NCBI GenBank assembly: GCA_965249185.1
Contig: CBDFLS010000002.1
Coordinates: forward strand, 372,001 to 436,000
Length of the DNA stretch: 64,000 nt
Reading direction: 5' to 3'
Origin: CBDFLS01 sp965249185
GTDB lineage: Bacteria > Chloroflexota > Dehalococcoidia > Lucifugimonadales > Australimonadaceae
Below the pieces are notes generated by a model, which made no database searches, was not told where the DNA came from, and was given only the letters and a program-made list of their open reading frames with translations. Position 1 is the stretch's first letter; each line of letters starts with the position of its first letter. This document shows positions 26,752 through 35,725 of the stretch, piece by piece. The position numbers and the translations under genes were made by a program.

Positions 26752-27365
26752 TTCACCTCCTTATATGTAGATGTATGCCGGTCTTCGTCAGGCCCCGCAG
26801 CGAACAGCTCAACGTCGGGCACGAAGCCGCCGAAGACCTGGGACCAGCAGAGCGGGGCGAAGTGGCCGTAGACCCCCACCCGGAGGCTCAGCTCCGGGAT
26901 AGGTGTGTCGAGGCGTCCTACGACCCCGTATACGCGAAAGCCCTGTTCGTCCTTGTCGTCGGTCTTCGAGAAGAAGGATCTTCCCCTTCCGTGGGAGTGG
27001 AATTCGGCCACCACACCGGCAGGGGGGCGGTAGGTGAGGGACGAAGCGGTGCCCTCCTGCTCCGGCACCACCGGCCGGTAGGCGGTCCCGTCCCAGCCCA
27101 CAGCAAAGAACCGCTCGGTGTCCGGGGTCTCCTGGAACCACCTCAGCCCCAGGGCGAACAGGTAAGCCGGGATGAGGCCGTGGCTTAGTTGAAACTTCTC
27201 GGTCACCGGGGCCAGCCCTCGAACCGAGCCGGGGGCGACCGGCACCCGCGCCACCAGGTGGTCGTTCTGGGACTGGACGTAGATGCCGCCCGCGCCCAGC
27301 ACGTAGTCGTAGCCGACGCCCTGGTCTCCGGTGAGGCCCCCTGGATGGTTGACCAGGTATCCCAC
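26748..27365 (-). CDS. JAMM/MPN (JAB) metalloprotease, PRTRC protein A-like
   Basis: About 205 residues from the GTG at 27365. The zinc-protease motif is exact: His123-Ser-His125, seven residues, Ser133, two residues, Asp136 (EFHSHGRGRSFFSKTD). Such enzymes cut isopeptide or peptide bonds at the C-terminus of ubiquitin-like proteins, or desulfurylate and trim them. The open frame extends to 27497, but codons before 27365 overlap another gene read in a different frame (to 27382), so the GTG 17 bases after that stop is chosen. Coupled to thiF by a four-base overlap. The N-terminal 110 residues hold a PRTRC-A-like segment (VGYLVNHPGG, YVQSQNDHLVARV). Confidence 0.85.
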   Translation of the reverse strand: MGYLVNHPGGLTGDQGVGYDYVLGAGGIYVQSQNDHLVARVPVAPGSVRGLAPVTEKFQLSHGLIPAYLFALGLRWFQETPDTERFFAVGWDGTAYRPVVPEQEGTASSLTYRPPAGVVAEFHSHGRGRSFFSKTDDKDEQGFRVYGVVGRLDTPIPELSLRVGVYGHFAPLCWSQVFGGFVPDVELFAAGPDEDRHTSTYKEVK

Positions 27366-27381
27366 CGGGCCAGGCGGGGCG

Positions 27382-27543
27382 CTAGAGGTAGCGTCGTCGC
27401 CCTTCGAAGAACGCCATAGCCTGGCCCACCGTGTACTGGGGAACCAGGTCCTTGAGCGGGTACTTTCTCTTTCCATCGAGCTCCTCCCATCCCACATTTC
27501 CCAGATCAGCCGCGTGGGTGCGTCGTAATCCGGTAAGAGTGCT
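27382..27543 (-). pseudogene. C-terminal relic of the gene upstream of the JAMM protease
   Basis: The minus strand reads PDYDAPTRLIWEMWDG and then, after a one-base frame change near 27480, ELDGKRKYPLKDLVPQYTVG and QAMAFFEGRRRYL before a TAG at 27382. These are well-formed coding sequences ending properly 17 bases before the JAMM start. Upstream the frame meets a stop and then IS1380 DNA. I do not recognise the family. It was evidently the preceding gene of the ThiF-JAMM operon, now truncated. Confidence 0.6.
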
Positions 27544-27647
27544 GCCTATTTGAGCCGCCTACCTGGGCATTATGGGCAGTGTGGGTGCTAGACTGGCCGA
27601 GCTAGCGGGTCTAGTTCTGGATACCGCAATCTCGCTGGAGGCACCCA

Positions 27648-29003
27648 ATGGGTGAAAGCTCCGACACCCCTTTGAAGCTCCAATTCGACCGCAGAGTCCG
27701 CCTGGATTTTCGTGGCGCTACCATCACCTCGGACGCCGGACTCCTGGCATGCCGCGAGCTTGATGCCGCTCTGGGGCTCACAGAGACAGCCAACGATTAT
27801 ATCCATGAAAGCCGCACCGGCCGCAATGTGCAACACCCGCTGTTGCCCTTGCTCAGACAATCGGTGTATAGCCGTCTCGCTGGCTACGAGGACACCAACG
27901 ACGCTGAACGGCTTGCCCAAGACCCGGCTATGCGTGTCATCGTCGGGTGGCAAGGTACTGATAAGCAGGCAGCCAGCACCAATACTATGAGCCGATTTGA
28001 GACTGAGGTGTTAACCGAAGAGGAAAACCTGGATGGGCTTGCGCGCCTGAATGTTGAGTGGGTGGACAGGGCCATGGCCCAGACATCTCACCAGCGAGTT
28101 ATCCTAGACATGGACAGCTCTGAAAGCCCGGTGCATGGGCAGCAAGAGGGAGTCGCCTACAACGGCCACTTCGAGTCCGTATGTTATCACCCGCTCTTCC
28201 TGTTCAACCATTTCGGAGATTGCGAGGGTGCAATGCTTCGCCCGGGCAACGTCCACAGCGCTGAGCGGTGGCGGGAGGTTCTGGAGCCAGTCGTGAAGCG
28301 ATACCAGGAGAAAGGAGTCCGGCTGCTGTTCCGGGCCGATGCTGCCTTTGCCAAGCCCGAGGTGTACGAGTACCTGGAGTCAAGGGACACTGGCTACGCT
28401 ATGCGGCTTCCGGCCAACGAGGTATTACAAGGAAACATCCGGCACCTGCTGAAGCGGCCCGTGGGCAGGCCGCCTAAAGCCTGCCCTGAGCCTGTCGAAG
28501 GGAAGCCCGTAGTCCGGTATCACGACTTCGTTTACCAGGCCCAGAGCTGGGACATTCCCCGGCGTGTGGTCGCCAAGGTGGAGTGGCGCCAGGGTGAGCT
28601 ATTCCCGAGAGTCGGGTTCGTCGTCACCAACCTCAACCTACCGCCGGTAGGCGTAACCCACTTCTACAACGGGCGGGGCACGGCCGAGCAGTGGATCAAG
28701 GAAGGTAAATACGCCCTGAACTGGACGCGGCTCTCGTGTCACAGGTTCGTTGCTAACCAGGTGAGGCTGTGGCTGTTTGTGCTGGCCTACAACCTGGGCA
28801 ACTTCATGAGAAGGCTGACTTTGCCAGAGTCAGTGAAACACTGGTCACTGCGAAGCGTGCAGACCAAGCTCATCAAGATGGGTGGACGTCTGGTGCGGCA
28901 TGCCAGGAGGTTGGTGTTTCAGCTTGCTGAGGTGGCAGTGTCCCGGGAGGTATTCCGGCAAGTGTTGGAGCGTATCGCCGGGCTCCATCCAGCACCAGGG
29001 TAG
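27648..29003 (+). CDS. IS1380-family transposase
   Basis: 451 residues, close to the family length. DDE residues are visible: Asp in VILDMDSSESP, Asp in LLFRADAAFAKPE, Glu in YNGRGTAEQWIKEGK; the Y-(2)-G-(n)-E-(6)-K region is intact. ATG follows GGAGGC. Residues about 278-285 (ACPEPVEG) are an in-frame insertion of a nomadic short repeat between VGRPPK and KPVVRYHDF, lying in a loop and leaving the frame open. Possibly still active. Confidence 0.93.
   Translation: MGESSDTPLKLQFDRRVRLDFRGATITSDAGLLACRELDAALGLTETANDYIHESRTGRNVQHPLLPLLRQSVYSRLAGYEDTNDAERLAQDPAMRVIVGWQGTDKQAASTNTMSRFETEVLTEEENLDGLARLNVEWVDRAMAQTSHQRVILDMDSSESPVHGQQEGVAYNGHFESVCYHPLFLFNHFGDCEGAMLRPGNVHSAERWREVLEPVVKRYQEKGVRLLFRADAAFAKPEVYEYLESRDTGYAMRLPANEVLQGNIRHLLKRPVGRPPKACPEPVEGKPVVRYHDFVYQAQSWDIPRRVVAKVEWRQGELFPRVGFVVTNLNLPPVGVTHFYNGRGTAEQWIKEGKYALNWTRLSCHRFVANQVRLWLFVLAYNLGNFMRRLTLPESVKHWSLRSVQTKLIKMGGRLVRHARRLVFQLAEVAVSREVFRQVLERIAGLHPAPG
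28479..28503 (+). repeat. Short nomadic palindromic repeat inside the transposase gene
   Basis: The sequence GCCTGCCCTGAGCCTGTCG (continuing AAGGG) is the inverse of the CCCTTCGACAGGCTC repeat seen at 40812 and known as a widely scattered element in several bacterial phyla. Here it is in frame and translated as ACPEPVEG. Confidence 0.75.
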
Positions 29004-29249
29004 CGATTATCCTTGAGGTCATCAGAGGTGAAGAGAGGCAACCAAGGGCGAGGTGCGCGCCCGGAGGAGTTTGAAGGGAGTGCAAACGTGGTGAAAGCCA
29101 CCTCCGCTGCCTGGGGCCGCTAACTCACCACGCCGAGAGATGGTTTTGTGCGCTTGATTGGATGGTTGACGGCATCCGTGACTGATACTACGATGGCTCT
29201 CGTCGAGGATGGTGCGTTGCTTGGACCCAGGCAGCTTGATATGGGTAAT

Positions 29250-30349
29250 TCCGGGTCCAAAATAGACGGGCCACATGGTGCTCTGGGTGATCATCATGGT
29301 GCCCGCCCCGGCCCCAAAGAGCACCGAGCCCACGAACATCTGCCACGCCGATGTAGTCGCCATGGCGACGAGAAAGGCGCCGGCGGTGAAGAGCAGGCCC
29401 AACACCGCCGGGTAGCGGAGCTGCACCCGGTCCATCAAGAACCCCAGGGGAATGCCATGCCAGCCCCGGCGACGGCGTTGAGCGATAGGCTGAAGGCGAC
29501 CAGTTGAGCGTCGATGCCCCGGTCCACGAAGTAGGGGATACGGAAGACCCCCGTGGAGGCGGCGAACATCTGCAGACCGAACACGATCGACAGCCGCCAG
29601 AAGACGCCCGTCCGCACCGCTTCGCTCCGCGTCCACGGGTACTCGGCCCGAATCCGTGGCGGGGGAGCGGCGTGGAGCGGGCGCGTGGCGCTTTCCGGCG
29701 GATCGTTGTCGGGCAGCAGCCCCATGTCCTCCGGCTGGCGCCGCACCAGGAGCACCGCGATGAGGACGATGACGACGCCGGTCACGCCGCCCATGACCAT
29801 CCATGTGGCCCGCCAGCCGATCTCGCCGATGGCCCACTGGGTCAGCGGGACCGAGATGGCGATGCCGACGGGGACGCCGATGCTGGTCAGGGCCATGGCC
29901 TTGCCCCGTTTGCGCACAAACCAATTGGAGATGGGCACGGTGGTGTAGAGGCTGCTCCCAGCGCCCATCACTCCGATGAGGCCCAGCAGCATGAAGACGG
30001 CGACAAGCTGCCATGCGGCGGTCACAAAGCCCAGTCCCACGGCGATGAGGCCGATCAGCACGCCCACCGCCACCAGCGGCCAGCGGGCGCCGTGCCCGTC
30101 CACCAACCGGCCGATGAAAGGCGCCGACGCGCCCGCGGCAACGACCCTCGCCGTGTGGGCCCAGCCGAAGGGCGCCTGACCAATCCCCAGGTCCTCGGTT
30201 ATGGGCTTAACGAAAAGGCCGAAGTTGGGCCCGCCCAGGGTGATGAACATGGCGGAGACCACGCCCAGCCCGGCCACCAGCACCCACCCGTAGAAGAAAC
30301 GCCCTGCCCTGGGGCCCGGGACGCCCCCCACGGCCTGGCCCCGGCTCAT
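29250..30349 (-). pseudogene. Broken MFS transporter
   Basis: From the ATG at 30349 (ATGA overlap with the upstream transglutaminase gene) the frame encodes eight or more membrane segments with the MFS loop GRLVDGHGARWP and a central loop. Near 29455 one base is lost or gained (GAGMAFPWG, then in another frame GFLMDRVQLRYPAVLGLL). The second frame continues to ...MWPVYFGPG at about 29250, where similarity ends at IS1380-associated DNA. Relatives of about 400 residues resemble oxalate/formate-type or monocarboxylate-like MFS proteins. Inactive: frameshift plus lost C-terminus. Confidence 0.75.
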
Positions 30350-32577
30350 GAGCCGGCTTCCGCTCTGGCGGGGGACCGGAACCACAGCTTGCTCAGCCCC
30401 ATGCGGAAGAGACGGCGGACCAGCGCCCAGCGGAGCTCGCGCCAGGCTTGAGCCGCCGCGTCCAGCTCCGCCAGCCGCAGCAAGCGGTGGTAGTGATAGG
30501 CGCTGCGTACGTAGGCATGGGCTATGGCCATCACCGCCGGTGCATGGTCAGGCAGCCGGCTCGAAAGGACGGCGGCGTACTCCAAGGGAGTCTGGTGCCG
30601 CTTGGGACCCAGACCCGCCAGCGATGCGAGCCGCACCATCTTGGCGTAGAGACCTATGGGGCTGCCCAAACGGGAGAGCCGCCCCCACCAGCGGTACCAG
30701 CCGAAACCCAACCCAGCCAGCGCCAGGACAAACAGCGCCGCGGCGATTGCCGCCACGGGCGGCAAGAGCGATATGGATGTGGGTTGCGGCACGTCCTGAA
30801 GCCCGCCGGTATCCTCCTCCTGCTCGGCGAAGGGGTCGAACTCTTCGCCCACCCCCAGGGGATCGGGCGACCCCCCGATGGAGGCATCGCCGCCAAACTC
30901 GACCGCTTCGGGGGGCGTGGCCTCGAACGCGACCCACCCGTAGCCGGGAAAGTAGACCTCCGCCCAGCTATGGTAGTTGAGCTCCCGCACCTCGTACTGC
31001 TGGCGCTCGGCGTTCCACTGGCCGGGGGCGTAGCCCAGTACATAGCGGGCCGGCACACCCGCCGCCCGCAGGAGCACCACCATGGACGAGGCGTAGTAAT
31101 CGCAGTAGCCCGTTTGCTGGAAAAAGAGGAAGAAGTCCACGCCATCGGCGCCCTTGGGCGGAGCGTTGATGTTGAGGTTGTAGGGATAGCGGAGCAGGAA
31201 TTCCTGTACCGCAATGGCTTTGTCGTACTGTGTGGGGACGTCTTCGGTGATCTCCTGGGCCAGCTCGCTCACCCGGCCAGGGAGGTCCTCGTAGAGTTGG
31301 AGATAGTACTGGCTCACCCACAGGGGATAGTCGATACCGGCCTCCCGTAGCTGCACGGGGCTGGCGTTGGAAATGGACGAGACCGAACTGTACTTGAGGT
31401 TCAACCGCGTCGGGAAGAAGGCGTCCTCCGTGTGGACCTGGAGCACATCGCCCGGATCATCGGGGCGCGCCGCCTGCCGGGCTGGCACGCTGAAGCTCAA
31501 CGGCTTTCCAGCCGAGAAGAGCGTATCGGTGGCGACCTCCAGACGGAAGTCGTGGCTCTCCACCGACCGCCTGTCCAGCTCCTCGTCCCGGCGCTCATCC
31601 CATGCAGTGAGCTGGACCGGACTCGTCTGCCAGCCACGGCCGGTGTAGACATCGTAGACCCGGGCCCTCCAATAGCGCCCCTGGGCCTGCGATCCATGGA
31701 CCGTGAACAGCAGCTTCTCGGTGAGGTTTGGCGTGCCGGAAAAGGCCGTACCCTCACCCCAGACGAGGCTCGTGTACCCCTGCCTGGTGGGCAGGGCCAA
31801 GAAGAGCCGCCCGAACCGCTTCTCCACGTAGTCCAGCGGGCCCTGGGAGCGCTGGCTGAGCGTGCCCAGCGGGGCCGCGTGGGCGATGGGCAGGACCCAG
31901 ACCAGCGACACGGCCACGATGCCAAAGCCAACGATAAAGAGGGACTGGGCCACGCCCAGGAGTCGGTCGTGCTCCAGCCGCCGCTCCGCCCAGGAGCGCT
32001 GCCTGCTCATCACGTTGATGTGCAGCAGGAGCAGGAAGCTGGCGACCACGAACAGCAGCAGGTGCAGCCGGAAATTCTCCGAGAGATTCATCAGCGCCAG
32101 CAGCAGGACCAGTCCCCCGGGCGCCACCAGCGCCCAGGGGCGGCGGTGCCTGAGCACCTGCCAGCCGCCGGCAAACCCCAAGGCCCAGAAGAGCACAATC
32201 ATGAGCATGGCGAACTCGACCGCGCCACCCCGCTCCTCCCCACTCCGCAACCCCTCCAGCCAGAAGGAGAGCTCGTTGAAAAGCTGGCTCCACCGGGCGC
32301 TGAGGCCATCACTGGGCATCATGCCCAGGGCCACGATCAGCAACACCGCCGCTCCCATGAGGACAGCCAGCGCATGGGCGCGCACGCCAGTCCAGCGCCG
32401 CGAGATAAGCCCCGCGTCCAGGCCCACCGACAGCAGGGCCACCACGGACAGGGGAGGCATGTTCACCACCCAGCCGGCCCGTTGAATGGGCCACGCCACG
32501 GTGAGCAGCACCAGCAGCACCAGGAACGCCGCCAGCCCCTGGCCGCCAACGAGGCGCCGCCACCGCTCCGCGCTCAT
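30346..32577 (-). CDS. TgpA-type transglutaminase-like membrane protein
   Basis: 743 residues. About six N-terminal membrane spans (DUF3488/TgpA_N, residues 10-230), then an external transglutaminase core: catalytic Cys in QTGYCDYYASSMVVLLRAAG, His in LNYHSWAEVYFPG and Asp replaced by FEATPPE-type context. A C-terminal span (near 600) and a cytoplasmic DUF4129-like tail with helical repeats complete it. ATG overlaps the DUF58 stop. Such proteins sit behind moxR and DUF58 genes and are thought to act in envelope assembly or protein cross-linking; the exact substrate is unknown. Confidence 0.88.
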   Translation of the reverse strand: MSAERWRRLVGGQGLAAFLVLLVLLTVAWPIQRAGWVVNMPPLSVVALLSVGLDAGLISRRWTGVRAHALAVLMGAAVLLIVALGMMPSDGLSARWSQLFNELSFWLEGLRSGEERGGAVEFAMLMIVLFWALGFAGGWQVLRHRRPWALVAPGGLVLLLALMNLSENFRLHLLLFVVASFLLLLHINVMSRQRSWAERRLEHDRLLGVAQSLFIVGFGIVAVSLVWVLPIAHAAPLGTLSQRSQGPLDYVEKRFGRLFLALPTRQGYTSLVWGEGTAFSGTPNLTEKLLFTVHGSQAQGRYWRARVYDVYTGRGWQTSPVQLTAWDERRDEELDRRSVESHDFRLEVATDTLFSAGKPLSFSVPARQAARPDDPGDVLQVHTEDAFFPTRLNLKYSSVSSISNASPVQLREAGIDYPLWVSQYYLQLYEDLPGRVSELAQEITEDVPTQYDKAIAVQEFLLRYPYNLNINAPPKGADGVDFFLFFQQTGYCDYYASSMVVLLRAAGVPARYVLGYAPGQWNAERQQYEVRELNYHSWAEVYFPGYGWVAFEATPPEAVEFGGDASIGGSPDPLGVGEEFDPFAEQEEDTGGLQDVPQPTSISLLPPVAAIAAALFVLALAGLGFGWYRWWGRLSRLGSPIGLYAKMVRLASLAGLGPKRHQTPLEYAAVLSSRLPDHAPAVMAIAHAYVRSAYHYHRLLRLAELDAAAQAWRELRWALVRRLFRMGLSKLWFRSPARAEAGS

Positions 32578-33815
32578 CGAAACCTCTCCAGGGCGAGCCC
32601 GATAAGGTCCGGGAGCGGCTCGCGGCCATGGACGCCCAGCTTCCGTTGGATCTCGTCTCCCCGATGGATCACGTAGGCCTCGACGTTGGAGTCCGGCGGC
32701 TCCTGGAGGGCTTCCGCGGCGACCGTCTCTCCACGGAAGCTCGCGGCGTCCAGCGTGATCGTGATTACCGTGGCCCCCTTCTGCTTCAGCACGTTCACCG
32801 CCGATGAGAGGGCCGCACCGCCCTCGGGGGTGATCACCACCACGCTGGCCTTGGGCACTACCTCACCCGCCGCAGCCGTCACTATGCCGGCCAGAGGGCC
32901 TACGGGACCCGCCTCGACCACCGCCAGCGCCTCCATGATGCGACCGAGCTGCCGCTGGCCCGTGCCCGCTTTCACCACCACCCGCTCCTCGCCGCCGGCC
33001 ACCAGCCCGACCGTGCGGCCGAGGTCCAGGTACCGCTTGGCGATGGAGGCGGCGATGGTCACCGCGTATTCCACCGTGCTCTCGGCGCCCTCTCCCGCCT
33101 GGGCCGGCTCCCATAGGTCCAAGAGGAGCCAGATGTCCTGAGACGGACCGGCGGGCTCCGGCTCGAAGTCCTTGGACATCAGCTTGCCCGTGCGGGCCGT
33201 GGTCCGCCAATGGATACGGCTGAAGCTATCGCCGGAGACGTACTCGCGAACACCGCTGGCGATGGGGCTGTGCAGATACGTCCGGCCTCGGACGGCGCCC
33301 TCTCCCCAAACGTGGCCCGAGGGAACGTGAAAGCCCGTGAGCTCCACCGTCGCCGGATAGACCAGCGCCGTTTGCGTCCGGCCGGTGCGGACGCCGCGCG
33401 AGAAGAGGCCGAGTGGGTCCCTGGCGGTGACGTCCAGGTCGCCGTAACGGGCGATGCCCCGCTTACGGCTCACATCGCGGCTCACCCAGGAGCCGGAACG
33501 GCGAGGCCAGAGACTCACCACGCGGCCGGCGGCGCTCTGGAGCTCCGTGCGGTGCTCCACCTCCAGCATGAGCTTGGGCCACCAACCGAGGTTTCTGAGC
33601 GTGAGCCGGTCCTCCACCGGCTCGCCCACCTGCAAGTACGGGGTAAGCCGGTCCACCCCGCCCTCCAGACGGCGAGCGGTCAGGAACGTGCCCACGTAGC
33701 TCAGGATGGCCAGCGCGGTAAGGACGTAGGCGAGCCGGTAGAGGATGAAGGAGCCGGTGACCAGCGCCAAGAAGAGCACGATAGCCAATAGGACCCAGAA
33801 AGCAACGCGCCTCAT
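32574..33815 (-). CDS. DUF58 domain membrane protein
   Basis: 413 residues with two N-terminal membrane segments (about 5-50) followed by a soluble DUF58 domain. The hallmark GVREYVSGDSFSRIHWRTTARTGKLMSKDFEPE near residues 185-220 (here in pieces) is the DUF58 signature, after which a VWA-like fold begins (DIWLLLDLWEP). It is the middle gene of the moxR-DUF58-transglutaminase operon; these proteins are considered clients of the MoxR chaperone ATPase. Confidence 0.88.
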   Translation of the reverse strand: MRRVAFWVLLAIVLFLALVTGSFILYRLAYVLTALAILSYVGTFLTARRLEGGVDRLTPYLQVGEPVEDRLTLRNLGWWPKLMLEVEHRTELQSAAGRVVSLWPRRSGSWVSRDVSRKRGIARYGDLDVTARDPLGLFSRGVRTGRTQTALVYPATVELTGFHVPSGHVWGEGAVRGRTYLHSPIASGVREYVSGDSFSRIHWRTTARTGKLMSKDFEPEPAGPSQDIWLLLDLWEPAQAGEGAESTVEYAVTIAASIAKRYLDLGRTVGLVAGGEERVVVKAGTGQRQLGRIMEALAVVEAGPVGPLAGIVTAAAGEVVPKASVVVITPEGGAALSSAVNVLKQKGATVITITLDAASFRGETVAAEALQEPPDSNVEAYVIHRGDEIQRKLGVHGREPLPDLIGLALERFR

Positions 33816-33833
33816 GCTCCCTCCCGCCGGCGC

Positions 33834-34805
33834 TCAGTCCGGGTAAGCACCGGGGACCGCGACCTCTTGGATGATCTCCGTCACGATCCCGACGGCGGTG
33901 GTGCCTTGTATACGGGCGGACGAACTGAGGATAAGGCGGTGGGCCAGCACCGGCTCCGCCACCGACTTGACGTCGTCGGGCAGCACGTACTCCCGGCCCT
34001 CCAGGAGCGCCCGGGCCTGGGCGAGGCGGAACAGGGCCAGGGACCCGCGAGGAGAGGCGCCCAGGTAGAGCCCGAGGTGGCTCCGGGTGGCCGCCACGAC
34101 GCTGACGATGTACTCCCGGACCAGCCGGTCTACGTGGATCTCCCGGACCGCCTCCTGGAGCTGCACGAGCTCGTGTCCCTCCACGGCCTGCTCCAGGCTA
34201 TCGATGGGGTGGTGGTACTGCTGGCTCCCCAACACCTCCAGCTCGTCATCGAATGCGGGGTAGCCGAGGTGGAGCCGCAGCAGGAACCGGTCGAGCTCGG
34301 TTTCCGGCAGCGGGAAGGTTCCCTCGTATTCAATGGGGTTTTGGGTGGCCAGCACCATGAAGGGCAAGGGCGTCGGATGGGAAACACCGTCCACCGTGAT
34401 CTGGCGCTCCTCCATGCACTCCAGCAGCGCGGCCTGGGTCTTGGGGGAGGCCCGGTTGATCTCGTCGGCCAGGACGATCTGGGCCATGATGGGGCCCTGG
34501 CGAAACTCGAAGTCCCCCGTTTTCTGGTTGAACACCGAGGCTCCCGTAATGTCAGTGGGCAAGAGGTCAGGAGTGAACTGGATGCGGCGGAAGTCGCAGC
34601 CGATGGACGTGGCGATGCTCCGAGCCAGCATGGTCTTGCCCACGCCGGGGACGTCCTCTATGAGCAGGTGCCCCTGGCACATCAGCGTCATGATGGCCAG
34701 CTTCTCCTCCCAGTCTTTGCCCAGGATCACCTTGCGGATGTTGTCCAAGAGCCGCTCGGCGATGCCCTGCGCGCCCTGGATCGTATCCTGGAGCTTTCTG
34801 TCCAT
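33834..34805 (-). CDS. MoxR-family AAA+ ATPase
   Basis: 323 residues from the ATG at 34805, which follows a GGGGAG site; upstream in-frame codons to 34943 are basic, low-complexity and unlikely to be coding. Walker A GVGKT (in IEDVPGVGKTML), Walker B LADEINRA, sensor 1 ATQNP, and the arginine-finger region PETELDRFLLRL are all present. It acts as a chaperone-like ATPase, probably loading metal or activating VWA/DUF58 partners encoded next. It is first in the operon, with no other gene on its 5' side for 600 bases. Confidence 0.92.
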   Translation of the reverse strand: MDRKLQDTIQGAQGIAERLLDNIRKVILGKDWEEKLAIMTLMCQGHLLIEDVPGVGKTMLARSIATSIGCDFRRIQFTPDLLPTDITGASVFNQKTGDFEFRQGPIMAQIVLADEINRASPKTQAALLECMEERQITVDGVSHPTPLPFMVLATQNPIEYEGTFPLPETELDRFLLRLHLGYPAFDDELEVLGSQQYHHPIDSLEQAVEGHELVQLQEAVREIHVDRLVREYIVSVVAATRSHLGLYLGASPRGSLALFRLAQARALLEGREYVLPDDVKSVAEPVLAHRLILSSSARIQGTTAVGIVTEIIQEVAVPGAYPD

Positions 34806-35082
34806 GGTCTCCCCTCCCCGGTCTCCCCTCCCCCTGCGGCTTGAGCGCCCCACGGAGGCGGAAAGCCGCGTGCGCTCTCCCGGCTTCGGCTGCCCTGGTG
34901 AACCCGCCGATGCAGCCACGCGATGGTACCGACGCCACGCCACTACGTCAATCTGGCAGTCAGCTATGAGCGGCAGCTAGCTATAGGCACCGCGGCATAC
35001 CGCTGGCGCTGACCCCGGTTGTCGGACCCAAACCCACCATCTTCCGCGGCCGGCGTCCTGGGAGAGCGTCTTTTCTAAACGA

Positions 35083-35114
35083 ATAGGCCCGGAGCTGAGA
35101 AGCTCCGGGCCTAT
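35083..35114 (-). terminator. Terminator of the RNA-binding protein gene
   Basis: Perfect 14-bp stem ATAGGCCCGGAGCT / AGCTCCGGGCCTAT with a four-base loop, 27 bases behind the stop of the minus-strand RRM gene. The following minus-strand bases (TTCGTTTAG) are moderately T-rich. Confidence 0.75.
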
Positions 35115-35140
35115 CTCGAATGAACGTGGATTGGGCCGGC

Positions 35141-35437
35141 TTACCAGCGGCGGCCGAAGCTTCCACCACCACCACCACCACGGTCACCGGAGCTCTCGCG
35201 GGGCCGGGCCTGGTTCACCGTGAGCGGACGGCCCTTGAAATCCTGGCCGTTCAGGGCATCGATGGCCGCCTGGGCCTCCGTGTCGTTCGGCATGTCCACA
35301 AAGCCGAAACCCCGCGAACGACCGGAATATCGGTCCACAATCACATTCGCAGCGGAGATCTCACCGTGGGGGCCGAAGGCAGCCTCCAAGTCCTCATCGG
35401 TGGCCTCATAAGACAGATTCCCAACATAGATCTTCAT
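35141..35437 (-). CDS. RRM-type RNA-binding protein
   Basis: 98 residues: one RNA-recognition motif with RNP-2 (IYVGNL, residues 3-8) and RNP-1 (RGFGFVDM, about 42-49), then a glycine/arginine tail (DRGGGGGG). This is the short bacterial Rbp type known from cyanobacteria and Chloroflexi, often cold-inducible and RNA-chaperone-like. Isolated gene with its own terminator. An AT-rich stretch upstream (35550-35580) probably holds its promoter. Confidence 0.93.
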   Translation of the reverse strand: MKIYVGNLSYEATDEDLEAAFGPHGEISAANVIVDRYSGRSRGFGFVDMPNDTEAQAAIDALNGQDFKGRPLTVNQARPRESSGDRGGGGGGSFGRRW

Positions 35438-35599
35438 GCAGCGCTCCCTCGAACTCGATTTCTCCGTATCCCTGGCAAGCGCCGCACACGTCTTTCAGCA
35501 CCAATAATGAATGCAGGAAGCGGAACGCCCTTGCAACTCGATCTCGGAGTTACGCTATATTTTACCATACTCATTTCCCAACCCGCCAGCCTCGTCATG

Positions 35600-35659
35600 C
35601 CGGGAGCCGATTGGGACAGGCTGAACGGGCCGGGAGCCGATTGGGACCGGCTGGACGGC
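35600..35659 (+). repeat. 30-bp tandem duplication
   Basis: CCGGGAGCCGATTGGGACAGG and its neighbour CCGGGAGCCGATTGGGACCGG begin 30 bases apart and match over the full 30-base unit except for two bases. It lies in the short gap in front of the nitroreductase gene. No function evident. Confidence 0.8.
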
Positions 35660-35725
35660 GACTGGAGACGGCGGCGCAGGCCGGGTATGATGGGCGCTGG
35701 ATAAGGGCTACGCATGGAGGTCCCC

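Larger units (their letters stand above)
27560..29250 (+). mobile_element. IS1380-family insertion
   Basis: An intact transposase lies between the truncated module gene on the left and the truncated MFS gene on the right. The exact ends are not resolved: module coding sequence is lost left of about 27560, and MFS similarity resumes right of about 29250. The 250 bases behind the transposase hold no gene and may include a second, unrelated fragment. Confidence 0.65.
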
